A program made the position numbers and the translations under genes. Source: Peptococcaceae bacterium BRH_c4a (GTDB taxonomy: Bacteria > Bacillota > Desulfotomaculia > Desulfotomaculales > Desulfocucumaceae). Taken from it: DNA of 49,353 nucleotides. The stretch lies in contig LADN01000078.1 of NCBI GenBank assembly GCA_000961585.1, forward strand, positions 1-49,353. Direction: 5' to 3'. The notes beneath the pieces were generated by a model. That model did no database searches and was not told the origin of the DNA. It saw nothing but the letters and a program-made list of their open reading frames with translations. Positions 1-7,649 of this stretch are shown here, one piece after another (position 1 is the first letter of the stretch; the number at the start of each line of letters is the position of its first letter).

Positions 1-38
1 TTAAGCGGACCGGTACTAATAGGTCGAGGGCTTGACCT
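1..38 (+). rRNA. rrl: 23S rRNA, 3' end (partial)
   Basis: The window opens with the conserved last bases of bacterial 23S rRNA (ttaagcggaccggtactaat followed by aggtcgagggcttgacc). Only the extreme 3' end is present; the rest lies upstream of the window. The exact mature end is uncertain by a few bases. A 5S gene follows about 220 bases downstream, so this is the tail of an rRNA operon. Confidence 0.93.
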
Positions 39-40
39 TA

Positions 41-82
41 AATTCGAGGTTCGAAGTTCGAAGTTCGAGGTTCGAGGTTCGA
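41..82. repeat. Degenerate GAGGTTCGA/GAAGTTCGA tandem repeat
   Basis: Between 23S and 5S there are about five tandem variants of an 8-9 base word (ttcgaggttcgaagttcga and so on). It is followed at about 89-113 by a short palindrome (ggaattggccgatgccaatt) that recurs, slightly changed, at about 48238-48262 downstream of smpB. The function is unknown. It is one of several short-word tandem repeat families in this window. Confidence 0.75.
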
Positions 83-261
83 TTGTGAAGGAATTGGCCG
101 ATGCCAATTCCGGAAAGAATTAAATCTCCGGCAGGACTTCAGCCTTTGAAAAACCTGCGTTTATTGTTCTCAAATACACTGTGAAGTTTTGAAGGTGCGT
201 ATTCGGTCGTCAGACGTCGGACGTCGGACGTCGGAAAAACATCTGAAAAATATATAAAGTT

Positions 262-375
262 TTCCGGTGGCCATACCGGAGGAGGTACACCCGTTCCCAT
301 CCCGAACACGGTAGTTAAGTCCTTCTGGGCCGATGGTACTTGGGTTTTCCCTGGGAGAGCAGGTCGCCGCCGGAA
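262..375 (+). rRNA. rrf: 5S ribosomal RNA
   Basis: The conserved 5S core is present (cccgttcccatcccgaacac, then gtagttaag and gatggtacttgg, then gggagagcaggtcgccgcc). Bases 262-271 pair with 366-375 over ten positions, forming the terminal helix I, which sets both ends. Its length of about 114 nt is normal. It follows the 23S end and is followed directly by a strong terminator. Confidence 0.95.
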
Positions 376-383
376 TTAATTTT

Positions 384-416
384 GAAAGCCCTGCGTTTTT
401 AAAACGCAGGGCTTTC
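384..416. terminator. Bidirectional intrinsic terminator after 5S
   Basis: The stem AAAGCCCTGCGTTTT / AAAACGCAGGGCTTT is almost without a loop, with A and T tracts on both sides. It would terminate the rRNA operon on the plus strand and could also stop the minus-strand aminotransferase transcript ending at 500. Confidence 0.85.
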
Positions 417-499
417 GTTATATCCAAGCTCCAAATGAATGCTCCAGAAAACCGACGTCCGACGTCTGACGACCGACGACCGAAGTTATATCCAACCTC

Positions 500-1690
500 T
501 CATCTCCCACTTCTCATTTCAGTGGCCAGCGCTGTGAAGGCGGGGAGGGAGTTGAGGATTATCTGCCTGTCGATACAGTATGCTATTCTGAAATATCCGG
601 GCCCCCCGAATCCCGAACCGGGAACGAGGAGGATGTTGTATTTCTGGGCCAGTCTGACGAATTCTACATCGTCCGGCAGGGGCGATTTTGGAAAAAGGTA
701 AAAGGCTCCCTGGGGTTTGACCATTTCAAAACCTAAAGAGGTGAGGTGGTTGTAAAGAATATCCCTTTTTTCACGGTATTCTTCCAGATCTACAGTTTCC
801 CTCTGCAGTGAGGCCACAACCCGCTGCATAAGGGCAGGGGCGTTTACAAACCCCAGGGTTCGGTTGGCAAATATCAGCCCATCCATCATCAGCTGACCTG
901 AATCTATTTCAGGATGTACAGATATGTACCCGATCCGTTCACCCGGAAGGGCCAGATCCTTACTGTGGGAGGTAACCATTATACTATTCCGGTAGCTCTG
1001 AAATATGCTGGGCACCTTCACCCCGTCATAGGCTATTTTGGCGTAAGGTTCATCTGAAATAAGGTAAATGGCTTTGCCCAGCTGGGATGCCTTCTGGTAC
1101 AGTACTTTCCCCAGGTTATCCAGCATTTCCTTGCTGTAAACCACGCCGGTGGGGTTGTTGGGGGAATTGATCAGAACCGCCTTGGTCATGGGACCGATGG
1201 CATCGGCCAGGGCGCTTAAATCAGGCTGGAAGTTGGGGTCGGTCGGGATTTCAACGGTTTTCCCCGAATGATTGTCTATGTAAAATTTATACTCCACAAA
1301 AAAAGGTTTAAATACAATAACTTCTTCCCCTTCATCCAGAAGGGTTTTTAACACAACGTTAAGTGCGCCTCCGGCCCCGGTGGTCATCACTATGTTGTCC
1401 GCACTGACGGGAAGACCTGATTCCTCGGCCAGCACTGCGGCCACGGCGGTCCTTGTCTCCGGATATCCGGCGTTGCTCATATATCTGTGCATTCCCGGAA
1501 CAGGGTTTAGGGTTAGTTTTTTTAATTCCTCCCTGAATTTTTCGGGAGGCTCCACATTGGGATTTCCCAGGGTAAAATCGTACACCTTTTCAGGGCCGTG
1601 AATTTTCCTGAGCCTCTCACCCTCCTCAAACATTTTCCTAATCCAGGAAGCTCCGCTGAGAAAACGTTCAATCTTTTTACTTATAGCCAT
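500..1690 (-). CDS. PLP-dependent aminotransferase, class I/II
   Basis: A fold-type I pyridoxal-phosphate aminotransferase of about 396 residues, probably moving amino groups between an amino acid and a 2-oxo acid. Visible motifs are NSPNNPTGVVYS (PLP/substrate pocket), SDEPYAKIAYDG (Asp and Tyr contacting PLP), SHSKDLALPGERIGY (the Lys forming the Schiff base) and a C-terminal FRIAYC carrying the Arg that binds the substrate carboxylate. The ATG at 1690 is chosen over the in-frame TTG at 1708 because GGAGGA lies 10 bases upstream of it at 1701-1706, which would fall inside the coding part of the longer form. The substrate cannot be told from sequence. It stands alone, divergent from the ferritin-like gene at 1803. 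Confidence 0.9.
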   Translation of the reverse strand: MAISKKIERFLSGASWIRKMFEEGERLRKIHGPEKVYDFTLGNPNVEPPEKFREELKKLTLNPVPGMHRYMSNAGYPETRTAVAAVLAEESGLPVSADNIVMTTGAGGALNVVLKTLLDEGEEVIVFKPFFVEYKFYIDNHSGKTVEIPTDPNFQPDLSALADAIGPMTKAVLINSPNNPTGVVYSKEMLDNLGKVLYQKASQLGKAIYLISDEPYAKIAYDGVKVPSIFQSYRNSIMVTSHSKDLALPGERIGYISVHPEIDSGQLMMDGLIFANRTLGFVNAPALMQRVVASLQRETVDLEEYREKRDILYNHLTSLGFEMVKPQGAFYLFPKSPLPDDVEFVRLAQKYNILLVPGSGFGGPGYFRIAYCIDRQIILNSLPAFTALATEMRSGR

Positions 1691-1802
1691 GTTATGAACA
1701 TCCTCCAAGATTACATTTTATAAGCCCTTTAAATATTCTATACATAACAGAAAAAACCTCTACGGTAAATTATTAAACCCGAAACCGGATAGAATAGTAT
1801 GG

Positions 1803-2297
1803 GTGATAAAAATGTATACAGGGGAACTGGAAATATTGAAACAGGCCATTCTCAACGAGCATGAGGGGTATCATTTTTACAGGTTGGCTGCGGAAAAAGC
1901 TGTGGATGACGAGGTAAAGAACGTTTTTGAGTCAATGGCAGAGGAAGAAAAAAGACATGAAGAGTGGTTAAGGAAGGCTTATGGGCACATGCTGGAAAAC
2001 AAACCTCCTATCGTGGAGCCCTTTTCTGTGGAACAGGCAGACTCTCCCGGTATCTTTTCGGAAAAAAGAATGATGCACCAGGGGCTAGAGGTTTCAGCTC
2101 TGCATATTGGGGTGATGATGGAAAGATTATCCGTTGAATACTATAAGGAGGCGTCAGAAAAAACACGGGTCGGGACCTTAAGTAATCTTTACTCAGAATT
2201 AGCCCGGTGGGAGCAAGAACACCTGGAGAAATTGGAAAAGGCTTACGATTTCGCCCGGGAAGAATGGTGGGGAAAACAGAACTTTTCACCGGCATAG
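1803..2297 (+). CDS. Rubrerythrin/ferritin-like diiron protein
   Basis: A 164-residue four-helix ferritin-like protein. It has two E..EH-type half-sites: NEHEGYHFYRLA near the N-terminus with EEEKRHEEW, and EVSALHIGVMMERLSVEYY with WEQEHLEKLEKA in the second half. This pattern fits a carboxylate-bridged diiron centre as in rubrerythrin. No C-terminal rubredoxin CxxC domain is present, so it is a short, rubredoxin-less form. A role in peroxide reduction or iron handling in an anaerobe is likely but inferred. The start is GTG at 1803 or ATG at 1812; neither has a strong ribosome site. A terminator follows immediately. Confidence 0.85.
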   Translation: MIKMYTGELEILKQAILNEHEGYHFYRLAAEKAVDDEVKNVFESMAEEEKRHEEWLRKAYGHMLENKPPIVEPFSVEQADSPGIFSEKRMMHQGLEVSALHIGVMMERLSVEYYKEASEKTRVGTLSNLYSELARWEQEHLEKLEKAYDFAREEWWGKQNFSPA

Positions 2298-2301
2298 TTT
2301 T

Positions 2302-2336
2302 AAGAGACCCCTTTCTTTTAAAGGGGTCTCTTAATG
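2302..2336 (+). terminator. Intrinsic terminator
   Basis: An AAGAGACCCCTTT / AAAGGGGTCTCTT stem with a short loop, just after the ferritin-like gene. Confidence 0.85.
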
Positions 2337-2417
2337 CAAACTTGGCTATACGGAGTAGAAGGAAGTGGTAGTTAGTTGTAGAATGATTACGCATAGTTTG
2401 GCGTTGGAGGGTTAGAA

Positions 2418-3134
2418 TTGAAGGCACTACTGGTTCAGCACGAGGATCAGGTTCCGCCAGGAAGGCTTCTGGAAGTTTTGAACCATTTAAAATGGGACGC
2501 AGAGGTAATAATGATGGAGAAAAGCCCTGAAGTTCCTGCTTCAATAAATGAATTTGACTGCCTGGTATTGCTGGGGGGGACCGTTAATGTGGATGATGTA
2601 AAAGGTTATCCCTATCTGGAAAATCTCCGGCGCCTGACTTCTTCTGCTATAAAGGCAGGTTTTCCGGTATTGGGCCTGTGTCTGGGGGCGCAGATGATAT
2701 CAAGGGCTGTTGGCGGTAGAGTATATAGAAACCAGTGTGGTGAAATAGGCTGGGAAAAAGTATGGTTTACCGAAGAAGGACTACGGGACCCTGTACTACA
2801 GGGGTTTGAAAGTCCCTTGGAGGTTTTCCAATGGCACGACGATATGTTTGATGTTCCTAATGGCTCTGCTCTTCTGGGAAGATCCCGTTTGTGTCCCAAT
2901 CAGATAATAAGATTGGGAAAAACCACCTATGGATTCCAAAGTCATTTGGAGGTTACCGAGGATATTATCTTTGATTGGATCGAAAGCTATCATGTCAAGG
3001 AGGAATCAAGGCTGGGGTCCGGGGGAGCAGACCGGCTGGCAAGGGATACAAGGGAAAAGATGTCGCTTTATAACAATATCTCCAGGCAAATACTGCTAAA
3101 CTATTTTAATAACATTTTAAAACTACAGGGGTAA
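2418..3134 (+). CDS. Class I glutamine amidotransferase-like protein
   Basis: A 238-residue GATase1-fold protein resembling stand-alone GMP-synthase-type amidotransferases. The nucleophile elbow GLCLGAQMIS supplies the Cys, and GFQSHLEVTEDII supplies the catalytic His followed by Glu, completing a Cys-His-Glu triad. An oxyanion-loop-type LLGGTVNVDD motif is also seen. The TTG start at 2418 is supported by GGAGGG at 2406-2411, seven bases upstream. The acceptor substrate is unknown. No synthetase domain is attached, so it may be a glutamine hydrolase or a peptidase-like member such as gamma-glutamyl hydrolases. It stands alone between terminators. Confidence 0.85.
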   Translation: MKALLVQHEDQVPPGRLLEVLNHLKWDAEVIMMEKSPEVPASINEFDCLVLLGGTVNVDDVKGYPYLENLRRLTSSAIKAGFPVLGLCLGAQMISRAVGGRVYRNQCGEIGWEKVWFTEEGLRDPVLQGFESPLEVFQWHDDMFDVPNGSALLGRSRLCPNQIIRLGKTTYGFQSHLEVTEDIIFDWIESYHVKEESRLGSGGADRLARDTREKMSLYNNISRQILLNYFNNILKLQG

Positions 3135-3158
3135 TATTTCTAAACAATTTAGAAATGG

Positions 3159-3184
3159 AAAACCAGCCCTAAGGCTGGTTTTCT
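3159..3184. terminator. Bidirectional terminator between convergent genes
   Basis: An AACCAGCC / GGCTGGTT stem with A- and T-tracts lies between the GATase gene (plus) and the small membrane protein (minus). The stop codon of the latter lies within the stem. Confidence 0.75.
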
Positions 3185-3351
3185 TCGTCCTGGCTGTAAA
3201 GAAACTCATTTTCCCTTCGGTTCCTCATTTTCCTGGTGGAATACCAGGTGATCAGGGCGCCGGACAATGCGGCCAGGGAAACCGCCCCTGCGATTGTGGC
3301 ATTGCTTTTGGTTTTCTTCTTGGGCCACAAGCGGTTAATCATATCCATCAT
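3169..3351 (-). CDS. Small single-span membrane protein, unknown function
   Basis: About 60 residues: a basic N-terminal segment (KKKTKS), one hydrophobic stretch (ATIAGAVSLAALSGALITWY) and an Arg-rich then acidic tail (RKMRNRR...EENQP). This suggests one transmembrane helix. An ATG at 3351 is preferred because AGGTGG sits a few bases upstream; a GTG nine bases further upstream is also in frame. No family is recognised. It may be an accessory envelope protein, but nothing in the context fixes its role. Confidence 0.55.
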   Translation of the reverse strand: MMDMINRLWPKKKTKSNATIAGAVSLAALSGALITWYSTRKMRNRRENEFLYSQDEENQP

Positions 3352-3536
3352 AAGCACCACCTCGGAGTTATTATTCCCTTTATACTAAAGACCGTAATAA
3401 GGTAATTAATGTAAGACCGAGTATTTGAAATAATTGATATAGATGTGAACTCAAGTTATTAATATGTTATAATATATAAATATTGTCAGCCGGACAATAC
3501 TACGTAAGACAATGGTCCAAATGATGAGGTGTATAA

Positions 3537-3848
3537 ATGGTCAGAATGGCTATTAACAATTTTCACCCTGACTCGGTGAATATATCGGTTATCGCTTATA
3601 CTTTGGATAAAATACTGGTGAGTATTCTGAAGGGGACCGGGGTGGTGGTGCCGCATAAAATAAGCGAGCTTGAGTATGTGGTCCATTCTGAGGTTATAAA
3701 GTGTTTTAAAGATTATTACCCGGACTCAGGAGAGGTGCAAACCGATCTTATTTTTGACCAGGATCTTGTGGTCACCAGGATATCAAGGCAAACCAGCCAA
3801 CGGCTGGAGGAGCTTTTTTCAATAACCGCTGACAGGTGGAATGCCTAA
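3537..3848 (+). CDS. Hypothetical protein, DUF2294-like possibility
   Basis: A 103-residue soluble protein with no recognised catalytic motif. It is rich in beta-type segments (VNISVIAYTLDKILVSIL) and ends in a charged amphipathic stretch (ISRQTSQRLEELFSITADRW). The ATG at 3537 is preceded by GATGAGGTG. It is bracketed by terminator-like hairpins, so it is probably monocistronic. The name given is only a possibility and I do not firmly recognise the family. Confidence 0.5.
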   Translation: MVRMAINNFHPDSVNISVIAYTLDKILVSILKGTGVVVPHKISELEYVVHSEVIKCFKDYYPDSGEVQTDLIFDQDLVVTRISRQTSQRLEELFSITADRWNA

Positions 3849-3963
3849 AAGCGCCCTGACGGGCGCTTCAGAATACAGGAGCCGGAATTGTGATAGCCTT
3901 CATTAAAAGAGACACTAAAGATGTATGGGTAGGACACCACCGTAATCTGGTGTGGTTTTTTCT
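3848..3963 (+). terminator. Two tandem terminator hairpins
   Basis: AAGCGCCC / GGGCGCTT at 3848-3869 lies directly after the stop codon. A second hairpin (ACACCACC...GGTGTGG) at about 3933-3956 is followed by a run of Ts to 3962. The second has the better T-tract and would separate this gene from the convergent asnB. Confidence 0.65.
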
Positions 3964-3977
3964 TAAACTTTGTTTTT

Positions 3978-5825
3978 CTAAACTATAGTTATCCGGTATT
4001 CCCTTAGCCATGTGTCCATCTGAATAAGGTAGGCAAAAAGCTGTGCCCCGCCCATTAACTGACCGAACCATGCCGGGCTGAAGGCCGAACCGTCTGATAG
4101 GACGGTTTTTCTTACAGCGTCGGTGTTTATGAGCCGGATAATGGGGGAGGTGTTTTCGTCCAGTATTTGCAGTACACGATCCCGAACGGCAGTCAGATAC
4201 ATTGGGTTGTGAGTTTTGGGATACGGACTCTTGCGCCTTTCCAGGACGTCATCAGGTATTATTCCATCCAGTGCCCGCCGCAGAATTCCTTTTTCCCTGA
4301 GACCGTAACTTTTCATCCACCAGGGTATGTTCCATACGTACTCCACCAATCGGTGGTCGCAGAAAGGCACTCTCACCTCCAGGCCTACCGCCATGCTCAT
4401 TCGGTCCTTGCGATCCAGCAGGGTTGGCATAAACCTGGTGATGTTGAGGTAGAACAATTCCCGTATGCGGGCTTCCCGGGGGCTTTCCCCCGGCAGCCGG
4501 GGAACCTCATCCAGGGCTTCCCGGTAACGCCGGGCAACATATTCTTCCGGCCTGATCATTTGTGATATCGAGGGATCCAGCAACTGTGCCCTCTCCCTCA
4601 CCATTCTTATCCAGGGGAATGTATTGCCGGACAGGGCCTCCTCATTGTAGAACCAGGGGTAGCCGCCAAATACCTCGTCGGCGGATTCTCCCGAAAGGGC
4701 GACGGTGGAATGGTTTTTTGTTTCCCGGCAGAAAAGGTAAAGGGAGGAATCAACATCGGCCATCCCCGGCAGGTCGTTGGCGTGTACCGCCCGAACCAGG
4801 GATTCAGCCAGGTCTTCGTTATTTATTTCAATGTAGTGGTGAGTTGTGCCGTAATGGTCGGAGACCCGGCGAACCCAGGGAGCATCGGCGTTGGGCTGAA
4901 ATGCGCTGGGGCGGAAATACCGGTCGTTTCCGGCATAGTCCACCGAAAAAGTATGCAGGGGGCCCATGCCGGCCCTTTCATAATACCTGGAGGCAAAGGC
5001 CGTTATGGCACTGGAATCCAGTCCTCCCGACAGAAAAGAGCAAACAGGCACGTCGGACACCAGCTGACGCTCCACGGTATCTTGCAGCAACTGGCGTATC
5101 TTTTCCGCGGTGATTTCCAGGCTGTCTTCGTGTGGCCGGCTTTCAAGTCTCCAATAGTTTCTGACCCGGGTACCCTTGCCATTGTGTTCAAGGCACTGGC
5201 CGGGTCTCAGCTCATGTATTCCCCGAAAAACTCCCTGGCCGGGTGTACGGGAAGGGCCCATTACAAATATCTCGGCCAATCCCCGGTAATCCACCTCGGG
5301 CGGGACAGCAGGGTGTGCCAGAAGGGACTTTATTTCGGAGCCAAAAATGAAGGAGCTGCCCCTTTCAGAATAAAACAGAGGCTTGACTCCCAGTCTGTCC
5401 CGGGCCATAAATAGTGTCTGATCGGTTTCGTTCCAGATGGCAAAGGCAAATATACCATTGAATCGGTAAACACAATCCGCCCCCCACTCTATGTAAGAAA
5501 GCAGAAGTGCCTCGGTATCCGAGTTTCTGGTAAGAAAGGAATGGCCCCGGGCCTCCAGGTACTGCCTCAACTCAGACGTGTTGTACAGTTCTCCGTTATA
5601 TGTTATTGTGTATACTTGGGCACCCCGGCTCCTGGTCATTGGTTGGGCGCCACCTACGGGGTCCACCACCACCAGACGCCGGTGGCCAAGGGCGGCCCGC
5701 GGTGTCAGCCATAATCCCGAAGCATCCGGCCCACGGTAGGCCAGTGTACCGGTCATTGCTTCCAGGGTGGGGCGCTCAAGGGTCAGGTCCCTTTCCCAGT
5801 CTATCCAGCCAGCAATACCGCACAT
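3978..5825 (-). CDS. asnB: Asparagine synthase (glutamine-hydrolysing)
   Basis: A 615-residue enzyme making asparagine from aspartate, glutamine and ATP in the cytoplasm. It starts MCGIAGW, so Cys2 is the class II amidotransferase nucleophile after Met removal. GHRRLVVVDP and YNGELYN are glutaminase-domain motifs. The synthetase half carries the PP-loop SFLSGGLDSSAITA near residue 265 and the downstream ALSGESADEVFGGYPWF and VPFCDHRLVEYVW motifs. Length is full for the family. A clear AGGAGG precedes the ATG. The leader on the minus strand contains a GC-rich hairpin (see separate entry). Homologues in this family can also amidate cell-envelope substrates, so free asparagine as product is likely but not certain. 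Confidence 0.93.
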   Translation of the reverse strand: MCGIAGWIDWERDLTLERPTLEAMTGTLAYRGPDASGLWLTPRAALGHRRLVVVDPVGGAQPMTRSRGAQVYTITYNGELYNTSELRQYLEARGHSFLTRNSDTEALLLSYIEWGADCVYRFNGIFAFAIWNETDQTLFMARDRLGVKPLFYSERGSSFIFGSEIKSLLAHPAVPPEVDYRGLAEIFVMGPSRTPGQGVFRGIHELRPGQCLEHNGKGTRVRNYWRLESRPHEDSLEITAEKIRQLLQDTVERQLVSDVPVCSFLSGGLDSSAITAFASRYYERAGMGPLHTFSVDYAGNDRYFRPSAFQPNADAPWVRRVSDHYGTTHHYIEINNEDLAESLVRAVHANDLPGMADVDSSLYLFCRETKNHSTVALSGESADEVFGGYPWFYNEEALSGNTFPWIRMVRERAQLLDPSISQMIRPEEYVARRYREALDEVPRLPGESPREARIRELFYLNITRFMPTLLDRKDRMSMAVGLEVRVPFCDHRLVEYVWNIPWWMKSYGLREKGILRRALDGIIPDDVLERRKSPYPKTHNPMYLTAVRDRVLQILDENTSPIIRLINTDAVRKTVLSDGSAFSPAWFGQLMGGAQLFAYLIQMDTWLREYRITIV

Positions 5826-6000
5826 ATTTACAAACCTCCTTTTATTATGTGCTTAACACAAATTCAGTGCTGGACATCATCGTCTCATTCTCCAGGGACC
5901 CCGTTGTCCCAGGCCTTTCCTTGGTAAAACTCTATGCTTCGGGTGTCATAAAAGAGCCTGGACCAGTTTTATATTAAAATGATTGTATATTTAGCTCATT
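5826..6000 (-). promoter_or_regulatory. asnB leader region with GC hairpin
   Basis: The 207-bp gap upstream of asnB contains, on the minus strand, an imperfect hairpin CCTGGGAC-aacggg-GTCCCTGG at about 5894-5916. A second weak inverted repeat (GTGCT/AGCAC) lies closer to the gene. I found no T-box signature, so no riboswitch class is claimed. It may simply be leader structure. Confidence 0.3.
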
Positions 6001-6033
6001 CTTCCAAGGGTTAAGCGGGGAGGTTGGATTATT

Positions 6034-6393
6034 TTGGGCAGGACTGAAAAAGCTACCGTTACCATTGACGGTTTTACCGAAGCAGCCCATAGAATAATTG
6101 ATCAAATACCGGAAAAATTTTGCAGGGATTTAAACGGAGGATTCAATATCGTTGAAGACTGCAGGAAAGACGGGGAATATCTGATAATGGGGGAGTACAT
6201 ACAGGATGAAATGCTGGGTGCCGTCATAATGATTTATTATGGCTCCTTTGTAGAGTTGCTGGGTGAAAGTGATAATGAAGTATGGGAAATGGAATTGAAG
6301 GAAACCATTTTGCATGAGCTCCGCCACCATGTCGAGTTTATGGCGGGGGTTGATTACTTATCTGAGGAGGAAAGGCTCCCCTCCGGCCAGTAA
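6034..6393 (+). CDS. Minimal zincin-type metallopeptidase
   Basis: A 119-residue protein with ETILHELRHHVEFMAG near residues 89-104. This is an HExxH zinc motif followed by a conserved second His, typical of the minimal zincin family (PF06262-type, formerly DUF1025). The Glu of HELRH would be the catalytic base. The TTG start at 6034 is supported by GGGGAGG at 6017-6023. The third zinc ligand is not obvious. Substrates of the family are unknown. No operon partner is evident. Confidence 0.75.
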   Translation: MGRTEKATVTIDGFTEAAHRIIDQIPEKFCRDLNGGFNIVEDCRKDGEYLIMGEYIQDEMLGAVIMIYYGSFVELLGESDNEVWEMELKETILHELRHHVEFMAGVDYLSEEERLPSGQ

Positions 6394-6481
6394 AAGAAGG
6401 ATTATTAATAAATTTGAAATAAAAAAAGCGGTGTTTTCACATAATAAGTGTGGTTTTAATAATTAATCGGAGGTGTTCCGC

Positions 6482-6718
6482 ATGATTACTGCTGAGGTAG
6501 CCCTGTATCCACAGAAAACAACAAATGCCGGCCAGATCATCAATGATTCCCTGAACTCCCTTGATAAAGGGAACCTTCAGGTTAACGTCGGCTCCATGTC
6601 AACCCGGTTACAGGGTTCGGAAGAAGAGGTTTGGGACGGAATCAAATCCCTTTTTGACCAGGCCAGGGGCAGAAGCGAGGTCAACATGGTGGTAACCATC
6701 TCAAACTGCGCAGGTTAA
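6482..6718 (+). CDS. MTH1187/YkoF-family thiamine-binding-type protein
   Basis: A 78-residue small alpha-beta protein (ITAEVALYPQKT...NVGSMSTRLQGSEEEVWDGIKSLFDQA...VVTISN). It matches the layout of the MTH1187/YkoF family, which binds thiamine or its pyrimidine moiety: an N-terminal strand, a central G-S-x-x-T-x-L-x-G segment and a last strand ending in S-N-C. The start is the ATG at 6482 because GGAGGTG lies 5 bases upstream. A strong terminator follows, so the gene is monocistronic. Ligand binding is inferred only from family resemblance. Confidence 0.7.
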   Translation: MITAEVALYPQKTTNAGQIINDSLNSLDKGNLQVNVGSMSTRLQGSEEEVWDGIKSLFDQARGRSEVNMVVTISNCAG

Positions 6719-6740
6719 AATAGGTATACTTGTTTGTAAA

Positions 6741-6780
6741 ATAACCCCTATGGCGTACTGCGCCAAGGGGTTATTTTTAT
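6741..6780 (+). terminator. Intrinsic terminator
   Basis: An AATAACCCCT...AGGGGTTATT stem with a GGCG/CGCC inner helix is followed by a T-run, 22 bases after the MTH1187-family gene. Confidence 0.88.
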
Positions 6781-6802
6781 AAGGTTTACACGGCGCTTTT
6801 TT

Positions 6803-6955
6803 AATCCAGAATACAGAACTCAGGACACAGGACTCAGAATAAAAAAGAAAAAGATGATAACCGATGCCCGCCGTAATAATCTTCTATCCCGGCCCGGAAG
6901 ATTCTGAGTTCTGAGTCCTGTATTCCAGCCGCCCGCAGGGCGGCTTTTTTTTCGC
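6803..6955. repeat. Inverted pair of CAGGACTCAGAATACAG-type repeats plus GC hairpin
   Basis: Bases 6803-6840 (words like cagaactcaggacacagg) and 6901-6928 (attctgagttctgagtcctg) are two copies of the same degenerate heptad repeat in opposite orientation, separated by about 60 bases. A GCCGCCC-gca-GGGCGGC hairpin with a T7 run follows at 6928-6951 and looks like a terminator. No gene lies here. Confidence 0.7.
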
Positions 6956-6974
6956 TTAGGAAAGTATATGACGC

Positions 6975-7408
6975 ATTAAAGCATTAAAACGCTGAAGTAC
7001 TGAAGCACCAAAGCATTTTTATGCAAGCCCAGAGTTTTTCTGGGGTCGCTCCGGGGTCACTTGAGGGTCGCTGCATTGTCGCTAATGGGTAGGCGGAGCG
7101 ATTTAAGTCCGGCCTGCATTACCTCTTGCTGCAACTGTCTCTAAACTCGGTCGCCAACGGAATGCCGACCGCCTCCAACGCCGCATCCTTGCGTCGATTC
7201 CGGCTTCCGGCTGCGTCCTGCAGCCGGCTCGGCATTCCGTAGGCTCGGTCGTTAAGAGACAGTAGCAGCCTCCGGTACATTCCGCACGGGCTTAAATCAC
7301 TCCCCCTCACTGCATGTCGCTTGAGGGTCGCTTTTAAGGCAGGCTGTCACCATTCTGGCTCCTGGCTTCTGGCTTCTGAATTCCGCCGTCTGCAAGACGG
7401 CACCGCCG
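6975..7408. repeat. Large repeat, copy 1 (about 430 bp with 207-bp palindromic core)
   Basis: This block is nearly identical to 48929-49353, an offset of 41945 bases through the core. It begins with AAAGCATTAA/GCTGAAGCACC-type tandem words and holds a long imperfect palindrome (7096-7302). It ends in an ATTCTGGCTCCTGG repeat and a GCCGTC-tgca-GACGGC hairpin. In the palindrome GAGCG.TTTAAGTCCG (7096 onwards) pairs with the complementary CGGGCTTAAAT near 7287-7298. CTGCAACTGTCTCTAA pairs with TTAAGAGACAGTAGCAG, and an inner GGAATGCCGACC pairs with GGCTCGGCATTCC. A 63-codon minus-strand open frame exists in both copies but is probably a by-product of the palindrome. See findings. Confidence 0.85.
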
Positions 7409-7422
7409 GCAAGGCGGTTATT

Positions 7423-7626
7423 TTACTCCCCGCGCTGCCTCCGCACAGTGACGGTTTCCCCGCCAATACCCCAGTTATCCGTTTCCACTTCGTCTATTAC
7501 CACCACGGTGGTTCTGGGGTTTTTACCCAGAAGATCGGCCAGCAAATCGGTAACACCTCTGATTAGAAGGGCTTTTTTTTCCGGGCTTACCCCATCCCGG
7601 GTGATCTTGATGTTTACAAAAGGCAT
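7423..7626 (-). CDS. 4-oxalocrotonate tautomerase family protein
   Basis: A 67-residue protein beginning MPFVNIKITRDG. Pro2, N-terminal after Met removal, is the catalytic base of the 4-OT/tautomerase superfamily. The remainder (EKKALLIRGVTDLLADLLGKNPRTTVVVIDEVETDNWGIGG) follows the normal beta-alpha-beta layout and length of a 4-OT subunit, with the conserved Arg in KNPRTT and the W-G-I-G-G end. It would act as a small cytoplasmic oligomer interconverting keto and enol acids. The substrate is unknown, as no aromatic degradation genes are nearby. The ribosome site is gaggggagcg. Confidence 0.88.
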   Translation of the reverse strand: MPFVNIKITRDGVSPEKKALLIRGVTDLLADLLGKNPRTTVVVIDEVETDNWGIGGETVTVRRQRGE

Positions 7627-7649
7627 TTTCTATCGCTCCCCTCTATTTT

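Larger units (their letters stand above)
203..476. repeat. Perfect 25-bp inverted repeat flanking 5S rRNA
   Basis: The left arm (203-227, continuing with more acgtcgg units to 234) and the right arm (452-476) are exact reverse complements over 25 bases and consist of tandem GTCGGAC-like words. They enclose the 5S gene and its terminator. Read as RNA they could pair and close a loop containing 5S, which might matter for rRNA processing. Equally they may just be two oppositely oriented copies of a repeat family. Confidence 0.8.

Noticed and set aside
41-238. Possible CRISPR-like array between 23S and 5S
   Set aside because: The repeats are 7-9-base words in tandem without spacers; no cas genes are near.
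3421-3536. Sigma-A promoter (TATAAT at 3468-3473) for the 3537 gene
   Set aside because: The -10 is good but no -35 box lies at a suitable distance, and the region is AT-rich enough to give chance matches.
5826-6033. T-box or other riboswitch upstream of asnB
   Set aside because: There is a GC hairpin, but no T-box sequence or specifier-loop pattern and no matching riboswitch consensus that I can recognise.
7119-7310. 63-codon minus-strand frame in the large repeat, present in both copies
   Set aside because: It coincides with the palindromic core, has no ribosome site and no family features. Its conservation is explained by the DNA-level identity of the copies.
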